Of a DNA stretch of 64,000 nt, positions 47,667 through 56,985 are shown one piece after another (position 1 is the stretch's first letter; each line of letters begins with the position of its first letter). The position numbers and the translations under genes were made by a program. The DNA is taken from contig NZ_JAKGTQ010000002.1 in the NCBI RefSeq assembly GCF_021568285.1, positions 248,001 to 312,000 on the forward strand. The letters are read 5' to 3'. The DNA is from Rheinheimera sp. UJ63 (lineage in GTDB: Bacteria > Pseudomonadota > Gammaproteobacteria > Enterobacterales > Alteromonadaceae). The notes beneath the pieces were generated by a model. That model did not search any database. It had not been told where the DNA came from and worked only from the letters and a program-made list of their open reading frames with translations.

Positions 47667-48263
47667 ATGAACTTGGCTCATATTAAAGCAGTGGTATTTG
47701 ATTTAGACGGTACCCTGATCGATTCACGCTTAGATTTTGCAGCAATTTGCGATGATCTTGGTTGGCCGCATGGCACACCCTTACTTGAGCATATTGCCAC
47801 GCTCGGCCCAGGTGCAGAAGCTGACCGGGTTCATCAGATTATTCGGCGTCATGAAAATGCCGGTGCAGCAGCGGCACAGTGGATGCCGGGGGCCGAAGCC
47901 TGTTTACTGGCGTTATTAGAGAAAAAGCTGCCACTGGCCATTTTAACGCGCAACATGCGCGAAGCCACCGAGCATGTGCTAACCCGGTTACAAATTCCGA
48001 TTGAGTTAGTGCTCACACGAGAAGATTGTGCGGCCAAACCCGACCCGCAAGGCTTACATATCATTGCCGAGCGTTTACGCGTTCCATGCCAGCAGATGCT
48101 GTATGTTGGCGATTACGTATTTGATTTACAAGTTGCCGCCAATGCCGGGGCCGCATCCTGTTTATACCTTAACGACAGTAATCACCATTTTTTGCCGCAA
48201 GCGGATTACAGCATCGCTCACTTTAATGAGTTACAACAGGCGTTTTGGCAGCAAATGGCCTAA
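47667..48263 (+). CDS. HAD-superfamily phosphatase
   Basis: A 198-residue haloacid-dehalogenase hydrolase of subfamily IA, phosphoglycolate-phosphatase-like. Motif I is VVFDLDGTLIDSR (nucleophile Asp), motif II is the Thr in LAILTRNMREAT, motif III is Lys in CAAKPDPQGL, and motif IV is MLYVGDYVFDL. The cap domain is small. The substrate is not determinable. An AAGAGGG ribosome site precedes it. A diguanylate cyclase gene follows within 90 bases. Confidence 0.88.
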   Translation: MNLAHIKAVVFDLDGTLIDSRLDFAAICDDLGWPHGTPLLEHIATLGPGAEADRVHQIIRRHENAGAAAAQWMPGAEACLLALLEKKLPLAILTRNMREATEHVLTRLQIPIELVLTREDCAAKPDPQGLHIIAERLRVPCQQMLYVGDYVFDLQVAANAGAASCLYLNDSNHHFLPQADYSIAHFNELQQAFWQQMA

Positions 48264-48350
48264 CAAAGAGAATTTAACCGCAATGACTTGTCATTTTTAC
48301 GTGATAGCCTCTATAGTATCAACATAAAAATAACAGTTAACAGGTGCACT

Positions 48351-49340
48351 TTGCTCGCTAGGTTAAAACAAAACTTCTATCTTGCTATGATCACATTAGT
48401 GGGTGTAATGATATTGCTATTCATTACGCCTTACGGTGTGTATCGTCTCTTCACGGGCAATATGCTGGTGGGAATTGCGGATTTAACGATTGTTTTTACC
48501 AGTTCAATCGCGGTGTGGTATGCATGGCACACCAATGATACGGTGCGGCCAGGCCAGTTTTTGGCACTGATATTTTGTATTGGTTTAGCCATTATCTGTA
48601 CCAGTTTAGGCGTTAACGGCTTATTTTGGGTCTATCCGCTCATGGTGTTTATCTTCTTCTTAGTTTCCGCTAAAGAAGCCATCTTACTTTCCTTGTTATT
48701 ACTTTTGTTATTGGTTGGCATTGATTTTCTTAAGCCGGGGCAAATCTTTGTTAATCATTATCAAATGATGTCATTCGTCGTCACCGCCTTTATCTGCAGT
48801 TTTTTCGCCTTTATGTTTGCCTATCGCACCCGGGCACAGAATAAAGAATTAAAGCATATGGCCAGTATCGACAGTTTAACGGGGGCGGGCAATCGTCATA
48901 CTTTAAATGCCCAGTTAGATCTGGCTGTGCAGTTAAAACAAAAATTGAACTGCCATTACGGTTTAATTTTGTTTGATTTGGACTACTTTAAATTAATCAA
49001 TGACAACTATGGCCATAAAGTCGGTGATCAAACATTGGTGCGCTTAGTGCCATTAATTTCGTCATTAATTCGTCAGACTGATCGCGTGTTTCGGTTTGGC
49101 GGCGAAGAATTTATTGTGTTGCTGCGTGATATTAAACCGACTGATTTATTGCATCTGGCCGAGAAGATCCGCCAAGGGGTTGAGCAGCAGTTAACCTTAC
49201 CCGATGGCAAAGCGGTCACCTTATCCGCAGGTGTGGCCATGTTAGCGCCAGATGAAGATTGGGAGCAGTGGTTGCATCGGGCGGATATGGCGCTGTATCA
49301 AGCGAAGAACAATGGCCGCAATCAGGTGATTGCGGCTTAG
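48351..49340 (+). CDS. Membrane diguanylate cyclase (GGDEF)
   Basis: Makes cyclic di-GMP. About 329 residues from the TTG at 48351, which has AGGTG just upstream; an ATG at 48387 is the alternative, and the frame is open back to 48288. The N-terminal part has five or six membrane spans without a recognised sensory domain. The C-terminal GGDEF domain begins MASIDSLTGAGNRHTL and has an intact RFGGEEF active site. A complete inhibitory site, RQTD, lies five residues before it, so product feedback is expected. Membrane-borne input suggests sensing of an envelope or small-molecule signal. Confidence 0.9.
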   Translation: MLARLKQNFYLAMITLVGVMILLFITPYGVYRLFTGNMLVGIADLTIVFTSSIAVWYAWHTNDTVRPGQFLALIFCIGLAIICTSLGVNGLFWVYPLMVFIFFLVSAKEAILLSLLLLLLLVGIDFLKPGQIFVNHYQMMSFVVTAFICSFFAFMFAYRTRAQNKELKHMASIDSLTGAGNRHTLNAQLDLAVQLKQKLNCHYGLILFDLDYFKLINDNYGHKVGDQTLVRLVPLISSLIRQTDRVFRFGGEEFIVLLRDIKPTDLLHLAEKIRQGVEQQLTLPDGKAVTLSAGVAMLAPDEDWEQWLHRADMALYQAKNNGRNQVIAA

Positions 49341-49433
49341 TCTGCCCGCGAGAGGTGTGTCATTATATCGCTCTACTCGCGCTGCTTATTTTTCTACTCA
49401 CGCCGCTGAGTCAGTTGCAATCTCAATCGTCTA

Positions 49434-52400
49434 CTAAGGGCAGCTGCCATTATCTTTTAGTAATGGCATGAGCAAGGGCGACATACCGTTTAATACTTGC
49501 AGCGGTAGTGCCGAAGTAAAAGAGTAGTCGTCTGCCGCATTGCCTGGAATATAAACACTGATCACCCCAAAGTAATTATCACTGAGATAAAACGCAAAGG
49601 TTGCCGTGCGATTGAGTGCGCGCGACTGAACGGTCTCGCCACGGCTGTTCACCGTACTGATACGATTGTCACCTGTGCCGGTTTTACCCCCAATAATCGC
49701 CAAGTCGGGCAAGTTACTTAAGCTAAAATGCGGTAATAAACGCCGCCCTGTGCCAAGCTGAACAACGCCCGCTAAGTTTTCGCGCAACACCTGAGCAACT
49801 TCGGGTGCCATAACGCGTGTTGCTTGCACTTCTGTGCGACTTAAAGCCACATCGTAAGGCGTATTTGCGGCAAAGTGCACCCCGGCAATTCTGAACATCG
49901 GCAGTCGTTTACCGCCATTTTGAATAATGCCCATCAGCTCCGCTAAAGCAGCCGGTCGATCGCCAGAGCTGCCTAATGCGGTAGCCAGTGACGGTACCAA
50001 GTACTCAAACGGATAGCCCATACGCTGCCAGCGCTGATGAATATCCCAAAACGCCTCGATTTCGAGCATTGTGCGAATGCGATTATCCCGGGCACTACGC
50101 GACTGCGTGCGGAATAACCACTGATAGGCTTGCTGCCGCACATCGGCGCTGAGCGTCGTGGCTTCGGCTAGGGTGGCTGCCGGTTGCTGCTGTAAATACG
50201 CCAACAACCATAACTCTAACGGGTGGCTGCGAGCTAAATAGGCTTGATCCGGTAAGCTAAACTCGCTGGGCGAGTATTTTTTATAAAGCTGACGCCATTG
50301 TTGCGTTGTCAGTGGGTTATCAGTAAAACGCTGCTGCATGGCGCTGATAAATTCACTTTCGCTTTGGCTGGGGTTAATAAAGCGATAGCCGGCACTTAAG
50401 CGGTCAGGTGTTTGCCGCAAACCATTTAAAAACACGTCTAAGCGCTCGTTGGCGCTGAGCTTGTGGTATTTACGCCAGAAACGTTGTAGGTATTTTACGC
50501 CCTCGTGATCGGCAAAACGGCGTAAATATTGATCACGGCGCGGATCGTTATCGTTTTTCAATAACTGATAACTGCTGCTTTCACCATGATGGATACTGTA
50601 TTGCACCAACTCTTGCATTAAGCGTACAAAAGGCAGGTTAATCGATTCATACAAGGCTTTGCGCAGTGTCGGTGTCATGCGATCTTCTTCACGGCGGAAA
50701 TTGCCGAAGGTATGTAAGCCCCCGCCAGTAAAAAAGCTGCTTCGGGGATCGGCAGAAAACTCACGATCCATCGCAGCATTGAGCATGGTCAGTAACGTTA
50801 CGCCAGGATTGGCAATCAGGTAGTTTATGGCCCACTGCGACAGCTCATCTTGTGGTGCTATATCTAAAAAGGCCAGTTGCTGGGGCGACTCTTCAGCATA
50901 TAACTGGTGGATCTCGGCCACCATTTCCAGATAAGTGGCTAAGGTGCGCAACTTCGCGGTTGAGCCCAGCTCTAACTTACTGCCCTCGTTTAAATCAAAA
51001 GGTTGCTCTGCATGGTTATCGGTTTGCACTCGCAGCTTATTGCCTAGCGGCGTGCTTTCATACAGTGTAAAACTGTATTTAACGTTGCCAATCTGGTTTT
51101 CTTGTAATAAACGTTGACCAATAATACCGGCATTATTGGCCGCGGGCAGTTGTGATAATTGCTGCAAATAGCGATTTATTTTTGCCTGCAGTGGCAAGTT
51201 TAACGTGGTTTGCACCGTTAAATCGAGCCGGTCGGTTTGATATAAACTGCGGCCTAATAAACCGGCGACACGGTTTCGCACTAACAAGGCCGTTTTATCT
51301 AACTTACGCGTGGTTTGCCGAGCTTGCTGATTAAAATTTAAGGTTTGCTCGCTTGCCGCGGCATACCAAGCCGGCGATAGAATATTAAATTGGCGTAATA
51401 AACGCAGGTGGCTGTCTACCAGTTCTTCCAGCTCGGCGCGGCCTTGCAGTAAATAAAAGCTGGGGCGACGCTGGGCAATAAACAAGGCTAACACCTGACG
51501 CAGCGCTTGGCCATGAGCGGCGGTGGGTTCTGCATCTTGCAGTAAACGATTGACCTGCATGGCATCAACACCAAACCAGGCATTTAAACCATCTGCAATA
51601 CCATGTATTTCACCTGCTTGGGGTGTGGCGGCTAAAGGCACGGTATTAATGTAGTCTAAGGCGATTTGCATTCGTCGCGCCATGGTTTCTAAGCCGGGTT
51701 GATAAGCGCGGATACTGGCTGATGCCATTTGGCGGAGCTTATCGGCAAAACCTGAGGTAAAACCTTGTGGCGAGTGCCGATATTTTTCGATTTGCGTCGC
51801 GAGGGTACTGCCACCGGCCGCGGCGGCTTCTTGTCCTGCTAACTTTTGCGCTTGTGCTAAGCCGGCAACGGCCAAACGAGACCAGTCAATGGCCGGATTA
51901 GTCAGCGGTGCGGCTTGAAATAAATCTCGGTTTTCAATGAATAATAAGATCCGCAACATCAGCGGTGCAACATCACTAAACTGAGCATATTGCTGTTCAG
52001 GTGTTTGATAACTGAATAACGGTTGTTGCTGGCAATCGAAAATTTGCAAGCCCCATTGGGTTTTTTCGGCATAGGGTGGGTACAAGCCCCACTCGGTGTA
52101 GCGCTGTAAACTGGGTGAAAAACGACTTTGGCTGGTAATATTAAAGCCACTATTATTGAGTTTGATTAACCAATCGGCTAAATGGCTATAGCCAGCCCGT
52201 TGGTCAAAGGGCCCACCCGTTGGATAAATGGGTTGTTGCTCGGCAGGTGCCGGGCCTGTGCCTTGTTCAAAGGTTAATTGTGTGGCCAGGTAATGCCAAA
52301 CCCGCGCTTGCAAGAAGCTGGTGCGTGCTTCTTGATAAACGAGGCCAGCTAATAGCAGCAAGACTAACAGCCAAAGTAACCACTTCAACGGTTTCCAATT

Positions 52401-52529
52401 ATGGACCCGAGGGGCGACGACTTTACGTTGGTTTTCGCGTACATTTTCAAAATGCCGTCTTTTTAGCACTGGTGGCCCTTCTAACGGGGCGTCACCAATG
52501 CGGGGCTCAACTCTTTTTTCGTCTGACAT
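49434..52529 (-). CDS. Divergent class A penicillin-binding protein
   Basis: A 1031-residue bifunctional peptidoglycan synthase homologue. A cytoplasmic basic N-terminus and one membrane span (about 47-66, LKWLLWLLVLLLLAGLVY) precede a GT51-like domain with catalytic Glu199 in LLFIENRDLF and a GGSTLATQ motif. The transpeptidase has Ser523 (STAK) and Lys949 (KTGT). Two things are odd. The RKxxE glycosyltransferase motif appears as DKLRQ, so the second Glu is Gln. The STAK-KTGT distance is 426 residues, roughly twice that of E. coli PBP1b, implying a large insertion rich in helices. It follows hemH by 10 bases. It may be an envelope synthase with a special role, or have lost polymerase activity. 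Confidence 0.83.
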   Translation of the reverse strand: MSDEKRVEPRIGDAPLEGPPVLKRRHFENVRENQRKVVAPRVHNWKPLKWLLWLLVLLLLAGLVYQEARTSFLQARVWHYLATQLTFEQGTGPAPAEQQPIYPTGGPFDQRAGYSHLADWLIKLNNSGFNITSQSRFSPSLQRYTEWGLYPPYAEKTQWGLQIFDCQQQPLFSYQTPEQQYAQFSDVAPLMLRILLFIENRDLFQAAPLTNPAIDWSRLAVAGLAQAQKLAGQEAAAAGGSTLATQIEKYRHSPQGFTSGFADKLRQMASASIRAYQPGLETMARRMQIALDYINTVPLAATPQAGEIHGIADGLNAWFGVDAMQVNRLLQDAEPTAAHGQALRQVLALFIAQRRPSFYLLQGRAELEELVDSHLRLLRQFNILSPAWYAAASEQTLNFNQQARQTTRKLDKTALLVRNRVAGLLGRSLYQTDRLDLTVQTTLNLPLQAKINRYLQQLSQLPAANNAGIIGQRLLQENQIGNVKYSFTLYESTPLGNKLRVQTDNHAEQPFDLNEGSKLELGSTAKLRTLATYLEMVAEIHQLYAEESPQQLAFLDIAPQDELSQWAINYLIANPGVTLLTMLNAAMDREFSADPRSSFFTGGGLHTFGNFRREEDRMTPTLRKALYESINLPFVRLMQELVQYSIHHGESSSYQLLKNDNDPRRDQYLRRFADHEGVKYLQRFWRKYHKLSANERLDVFLNGLRQTPDRLSAGYRFINPSQSESEFISAMQQRFTDNPLTTQQWRQLYKKYSPSEFSLPDQAYLARSHPLELWLLAYLQQQPAATLAEATTLSADVRQQAYQWLFRTQSRSARDNRIRTMLEIEAFWDIHQRWQRMGYPFEYLVPSLATALGSSGDRPAALAELMGIIQNGGKRLPMFRIAGVHFAANTPYDVALSRTEVQATRVMAPEVAQVLRENLAGVVQLGTGRRLLPHFSLSNLPDLAIIGGKTGTGDNRISTVNSRGETVQSRALNRTATFAFYLSDNYFGVISVYIPGNAADDYSFTSALPLQVLNGMSPLLMPLLKDNGSCP

Positions 52530-52539
52530 AGTGGTGACT

Positions 52540-53622
52540 TTATTTCACTTCCTCGTGGTTAAGTTGCTGCGCCCGAACCAGTCTGTCAGGATCAGCGGTA
52601 ATTTGCCAGCCTTGTAAATTATCTAAAATAAGCTGTGTTAGCGCATCAATATGTGCAGGGCTGTCGTTCAGTGCGGTAATGTATTCGTAACGCTCACCAC
52701 CGGCCTGCTCAAAATACTCTTTGTTTTCTTCCGCGATTTCTTCAATCGTTTCTAAACAATCAGCAGCAAATCCTGGACAGAACACTTGCACGCTGTGCAC
52801 ACCTAAACCCGGTAACGCTTTTAGCGTTTCGTCGGTATAAGGTTTTAACCATTCTTCGCGGCCAAAGCGCGATTGAAAGGTGGTCATGTATTGATCTTTT
52901 CTTAAGCCGAGTTGTTCGGCGATCAAGCGTGAGGTTTTGTAACATTCACAGTGATAAGGATCGCCATTGAGTAAATAACGCTTTGGAATACCGTGATAAG
53001 AAAACAGCAATTGATCGGTTTGGCCATGTTGCTGCCAATGTGCTTGAATTTGTGCAACACAGGCTGCGATATAAGCTGGATAATCATGGTAATGGCTGAT
53101 AAAACGCAGATCTGGCAACCAGCGACGCTGCGTAAAGTTAGCGGCTAACGCATCAAAGGTTGAAGCCGTAGTGGCGGCAGCATATTGAGGATAAAGCGGT
53201 AGTACCAATAACTTGCGCACGCCCTGTGCCATCAAGCGTTCAATGGCACTGTCCATACTGGGATTGCCATAGCGCATGGCATAATCAACCACAACATTAT
53301 GCTGGCCTGCCGCGGTGAGGGCGGCTTGTACTGCTTGGCTTTGGTTCACCGTATGAAATAACAAGGGGGAGCCTTGCTCGGTAAATACACCGGCATAAGC
53401 TTTAGCTGAGCGACGAGGCCGAATATTTAAAATAATGCCATTTAAAATACACCACCATAATAAGCGGGGTACTTCTACCACACGAGGGTCCGATAAAAAC
53501 TGTTTGAGGTAACGACGCAGAGCTTTAGGCGTGGGTTCATCTGGTGTGCCTAAATTGGTTAATAACACGCCGATTTTATCGGCGTCGCCATGACTATAAT
53601 TTTTGCTGTTGATATAACCCAT
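52540..53622 (-). CDS. hemH: Ferrochelatase HemH
   Basis: Inserts iron into protoporphyrin IX, the last step of haem synthesis. 360 residues. Signatures are GVLLTNLGTPDEPTPKALRRYL at the start (core LLTNLGTP), the YAMRYGNPSM segment, the catalytic His in LLFSYHGIPKRYL, the CYKTSR segment, and VQVFCPGFAADCLETIEEI near the C-terminus. It precedes the penicillin-binding protein gene by 10 bases and is likely co-transcribed with it. The pair has no obvious metabolic connection. Confidence 0.96.
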   Translation of the reverse strand: MGYINSKNYSHGDADKIGVLLTNLGTPDEPTPKALRRYLKQFLSDPRVVEVPRLLWWCILNGIILNIRPRRSAKAYAGVFTEQGSPLLFHTVNQSQAVQAALTAAGQHNVVVDYAMRYGNPSMDSAIERLMAQGVRKLLVLPLYPQYAAATTASTFDALAANFTQRRWLPDLRFISHYHDYPAYIAACVAQIQAHWQQHGQTDQLLFSYHGIPKRYLLNGDPYHCECYKTSRLIAEQLGLRKDQYMTTFQSRFGREEWLKPYTDETLKALPGLGVHSVQVFCPGFAADCLETIEEIAEENKEYFEQAGGERYEYITALNDSPAHIDALTQLILDNLQGWQITADPDRLVRAQQLNHEEVK

Positions 53623-53801
53623 AATCGGTAATTACTCTCACTGAAAATCAAAAAAGACGTTACGGCAGCGGGGAAATGACAGATCGCCAACATAAGGCTG
53701 ATCTTAGCAGTTTGTGTCACGTAAACCTATTACCGGATGCAGATAATCTTGTTCTGCCGTATGCTGAGTGCCTGACTTAGCGCAAAAAAAGGGAATAACG
53801 G

Positions 53802-54239
53802 ATGAAAATAATCAGTTACTTTGTACTGGCCGTGTTGTTAGCGGCTATGCTGGGTACCGCATTACAAAGCGCGGCCAATTTATGGGCGATCACCCAGCTG
53901 GCAGGTTCGGTGTCGTTAGCCGATCAATGGCGTACTTTTCTTTTCGATTTACGGCATTTTATGCCGCTATTAGCACTGATCTTTTTGCCCATTTTGATAT
54001 TAAGTGTGCTATCAACCAAGCTGATCTGTCGGTTCTTGCCATTGCAACCGCTGGCCGCCATGTTTGCGGTAACGGCATTAGCAACTTGGCTAGCCCTTAA
54101 CCTGATTAATTATTTGGCCCCTATGCCAACGCTGATTGCGCTGAATCGCAGCACGAGTGGTACGTTGTTATTGCTCTGTTGCACCGCCTTTGCAGCGGTA
54201 TTTTTTCAATGGATGACAGCGAAACGGAGTACGCGATGA
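53802..54239 (+). CDS. Small four-span membrane protein, unknown
   Basis: A 145-residue inner-membrane protein with four hydrophobic segments: about 5-27, 50-72 (FMPLLALIFLPILILSVLS), 80-105 (LAAMFAVTALATWLALNLI) and 115-137 (GTLLLLCCTAFAAVFFQW). No recognised family. Its stop overlaps the start of the sugar dehydrogenase gene in an ATGA junction, so the two are translated together. It could assist that enzyme's quinone link or localisation, but this is inference from position only. Confidence 0.75.
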   Translation: MKIISYFVLAVLLAAMLGTALQSAANLWAITQLAGSVSLADQWRTFLFDLRHFMPLLALIFLPILILSVLSTKLICRFLPLQPLAAMFAVTALATWLALNLINYLAPMPTLIALNRSTSGTLLLLCCTAFAAVFFQWMTAKRSTR

Positions 54240-55366
54240 ACACGTCTATCGTTAAAAAACTGAAAGCCTTACAGCAGCTCACCCTGAGTTTAACGTGCAG
54301 CGCCTTGCTCAGTTTGCCCTTAGTGGCCGAAACCTCTTGGCGCCTTGATACCGTGGCCAGCGATCTCGATTTTGCCTGGTCATTGGCCTTTATGCCCGAC
54401 GGGCGTTTTTTAGTCACCGAGCGCACTGGCCAGCTGGTTATTCTGAATGCCGATGGCAGTGAAGCCAAGCGCCAAGCCGCGGCCTTGCCCGATATGTTTG
54501 TGGCTGCGCAAGGGGGGTTACTCGACGTGCTGCTGGCGGCTGACTTTGACAGTAGCGGTCGGTTATTTTTAAGTTACTCTTGCGGAAATTTAAATGCCAA
54601 CAGTACTTGCTTAGCCAGTGCCCAATTAGTGAATGATGAATTAACCGCCATTCGACCGATTTTTCGGGCGCAGCCTGAGCGACGCGGCGCCGCCCATTAC
54701 GGTGGGCGTATGGTGCAATTACCCGATGAAACCTTAGTGTTAACCTTAGGCGACGGTTTTGACTATCGGGAGCAGGCGCAAAATAAAGCCAATCATTTGG
54801 GTAAAACGGTGCGTCTGACGGTGGATGGGGCGGTGCCTGCCGACAACCCTTTTGTTAATGAGTTTGGTATTGCCGGGGAGATCTTCACACTGGGCCATCG
54901 TAACGTGCAAGGCATTGTCTATGATCCACAAACCGGGCAACTTTATAGCCATGAGCATGGGCCTAAAGGGGGCGACGAATTAAACCTGCTAAGTGCCGGG
55001 CAAAACTACGGCTGGCCTGTAGCCACCTATGGTGTGGATTATACCGGCGCGCGTGTCTCGCCTTATCAGCGTTTTGTGGGCATGCAAGATCCGTTGTATG
55101 TTTGGACGCCATCCATTGCCCCCGCGGGCATGACCTTATATCAAGGAGAGTTATTTCCACAGTGGCAAGGGAATATCTTTGTCAGTGCCTTAGCCGGTAA
55201 AGCGTTACATCGTTTGCAATTAACGGCGGGCAAAGTCACGGCAGAACAAGTACTGTTAGCGGATTTAGCTACTCGGCTACGGGATGTGCGCACGGGGCCA
55301 GATGGGGCGATTTACCTGTTAACCGATGGCGCTAAAGGGCAGTTACTGCGCTTATTACCGAATTAG
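54236..55366 (+). CDS. PQQ-dependent aldose sugar dehydrogenase (YliI-like)
   Basis: A periplasmic six-bladed propeller quinoprotein that oxidises aldoses. 376 residues from the ATG at 54236, which forms an ATGA overlap with the preceding gene; an upstream in-frame ATG lies inside that gene. A signal peptide (LTLSLTCSALLSLPLVA) is followed by WSLAFMPDGRFLVTERTGQL, AAHYGGRMVQL, the LGHRNVQGIVYD motif, SHEHGPKGGDELNLL and NYGWPVATYG, the blocks of the soluble glucose dehydrogenase/YliI family. The cofactor PQQ is either made by genes elsewhere or scavenged; none are in this window. Confidence 0.9.
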   Translation: MNTSIVKKLKALQQLTLSLTCSALLSLPLVAETSWRLDTVASDLDFAWSLAFMPDGRFLVTERTGQLVILNADGSEAKRQAAALPDMFVAAQGGLLDVLLAADFDSSGRLFLSYSCGNLNANSTCLASAQLVNDELTAIRPIFRAQPERRGAAHYGGRMVQLPDETLVLTLGDGFDYREQAQNKANHLGKTVRLTVDGAVPADNPFVNEFGIAGEIFTLGHRNVQGIVYDPQTGQLYSHEHGPKGGDELNLLSAGQNYGWPVATYGVDYTGARVSPYQRFVGMQDPLYVWTPSIAPAGMTLYQGELFPQWQGNIFVSALAGKALHRLQLTAGKVTAEQVLLADLATRLRDVRTGPDGAIYLLTDGAKGQLLRLLPN

Positions 55367-55432
55367 CGCGAAGTGGTGGCGTGTTTAAGCACGCACTAAT
55401 CTGTTTGCTGAATGCATTAAACTGAGGCTCAT

Positions 55433-55464
55433 AAAAAACGCAGCGTCAAAACGCTGCGTTTTTT
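55433..55464 (+). terminator. Terminator of the sugar dehydrogenase operon
   Basis: AAAAAACGCAGCGT/ACGCTGCGTTTTTT, 14-bp stem, CAAA loop, then GTTTTT. Also usable by the convergent slyD transcript. Confidence 0.9.
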
Positions 55465-55558
55465 GTTTTTCAGCTAAAGGCGGCTGCCGCTGAACGGAGA
55501 TCATTGCTCCGTAAACTGAGAGCGAGAAGCGTAAAGCTTTTAGCGCAAGGCTTAATGC

Positions 55559-56038
55559 TTAATGCTGATGCCCACCTGCGCCGTGGGCATGGCCATGCGC
55601 AAGCTCTTCTTCTGTGGCTTCACGTACCGACAAAATCTCGATATGAAAAGTCACCGTTTTACCGGCTAAGGGGTGGTTAGTGTCTACGTCAGCTTTAAAC
55701 ATACCCATTTTAACGATGGTGACTTGGCGCTCGCCATGATCGGTATTAACCCATGCCACCATACCCGGTTTCCATTTTTTGGCACCTTGCAGGTGTTTGA
55801 CTTGTACGCTTTGAATGGCATCGGCTTTGCGCTCACCATAAGCATCCACCGGAGCCAGTGTCACTTCTAGCGTGTCGCCAGCGTTTTTATCTTGTAAGGC
55901 TTCTTCAAGCTTTGGCAGCATTTGATTGTGGCCATGTAAATACAACATGGCATCACCTTGGCGTGAGCTTTCAAGCTCAGTGCCGTTTTCGGTGATCGTG
56001 TAATGAAATTGTACAACACTGTTAGAACTGATTTGCAT
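55559..56038 (-). CDS. slyD: FKBP-type peptidyl-prolyl isomerase SlyD
   Basis: Cytoplasmic prolyl isomerase and chaperone with an insert-in-flap domain. 159 residues. The FKBP core is split (VVQFHYTITENGTELESSRQ; FHIEILSVREATEEE) around the flap domain (DTLEVTLAPVDAYGERK, VDTNHPLAGKTVTF). The C-terminal tail AHGHAHGAGGHQH is His-rich and would bind nickel or zinc, but it is shorter than in E. coli SlyD and lacks its Cys residues. Single gene. Confidence 0.9.
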   Translation of the reverse strand: MQISSNSVVQFHYTITENGTELESSRQGDAMLYLHGHNQMLPKLEEALQDKNAGDTLEVTLAPVDAYGERKADAIQSVQVKHLQGAKKWKPGMVAWVNTDHGERQVTIVKMGMFKADVDTNHPLAGKTVTFHIEILSVREATEEELAHGHAHGAGGHQH

Positions 56039-56144
56039 GATGAGTCATCTTCTGAAGGTTATCGTGGCGCTATTATAACGCGCTCGCAGGCGGCGTCAGA
56101 GAAATTTGTGCAGGTTTTAAAAAACGGTGTAAGCCGTAACAGCA

Positions 56145-56177
56145 AGACGATCCGCAGCTTTAGCCAACGGATCGTCT
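56145..56177 (-). terminator. Probable end structure of the trp operon
   Basis: AGACGATCCG/CGGATCGTCT, 10-bp perfect stem with a 13-base loop, 8 bases after the trpA stop. The T-run comes only further on (CCGTTTTTT), after a small second hairpin. Confidence 0.6.
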
Positions 56178-56184
56178 GTAATGC

Positions 56185-56985
56185 TTAGCTGGCGGCTTTC
56201 ATCTCGCTCACAAATTGCTGTAACTTACTGAGCATTAAAGCCGGATCGGCTTGGTTTTGCTCAATAATGTTAACAATTGCCGAGCCGCTGATCGCACCGG
56301 CTGCGCCATTATCAATTGCTGCCCGAACTTGCTCTGGTGAAGAAATACCAAAGCCAAGTAGTGGTGGCGCCGGATTATAAGCACGAATACGTTCAATCAA
56401 AGCCGCTGTCGGCATCGCTGCTTTGGTTTCGGCACCGGTTACCCCAGCACGACTTAACAAATAGGTGTAGCCACGGCCATAAGAGGCAATCGCACGTAAG
56501 TCATCATCATCGACATTCGGCGGCACAATATAAATCGGTGCAATATTGTGTGCCATGGCCGCTTGACGGAACATTTTGCTTTCACTCAGTGGCACATCCG
56601 CAATCAGCACGGAGTCAACGCCTGCGGCGGCAGCCGTCGCATAAAACGTGTCCAGGCCTTTTGCCATAACCAAGTTGGAATACAGCAGCAAACCAATTGG
56701 AATGTTTGCATCATAGGCACGAATACGCTTAATAATATCGAAACACATGGCGGGGGTGACACCCGCAGCCAGTGCGCGGATATTAGCATTTTGAATGGTG
56801 GGGCCATCGGCAATCGGATCTGAGAACGGAATACCTAACTCTAAGGCATCAGCACCGCCATCAATTAAAGCTTTAATAATTTGAAACGACAGCTCGGGCT
56901 GTGGATCGCCCACGGTAACGAACGGCACAAAAGCGCCACGTTTTTCGTCACTCAGCCGCTGAAACATCTGTTGATAACGTTGCAT
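56185..56985 (-). CDS. trpA: Tryptophan synthase alpha chain
   Basis: Cleaves indole-3-glycerol phosphate to indole, which is channelled to TrpB. 266 residues; catalytic Glu in [16 protein letters not shown] and Asp in [12 protein letters not shown] (about residues 49 and 60 of the usual numbering for the first block), and [14 protein letters not shown] for phosphate binding. Last gene of the operon, one-base overlap with trpB. Confidence 0.97.
   Translation of the reverse strand: MQRYQQMFQRLSDEKRGAFVPFVTVGDPQPELSFQIIKALIDGGADALELGIPFSDPIADGPTIQNANIRALAAGVTPAMCFDIIKRIRAYDANIPIGLLLYSNLVMAKGLDTFYATAAAAGVDSVLIADVPLSESKMFRQAAMAHNIAPIYIVPPNVDDDDLRAIASYGRGYTYLLSRAGVTGAETKAAMPTAALIERIRAYNPAPPLLGFGISSPEQVRAAIDNGAAGAISGSAIVNIIEQNQADPALMLSKLQQFVSEMKAAS

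Noticed and set aside
56316..56823. Overlapping plus-strand frames of 117 and 91 residues
   Set aside because: Shadows of trpA; His/Gln-rich composition typical of antisense reading.
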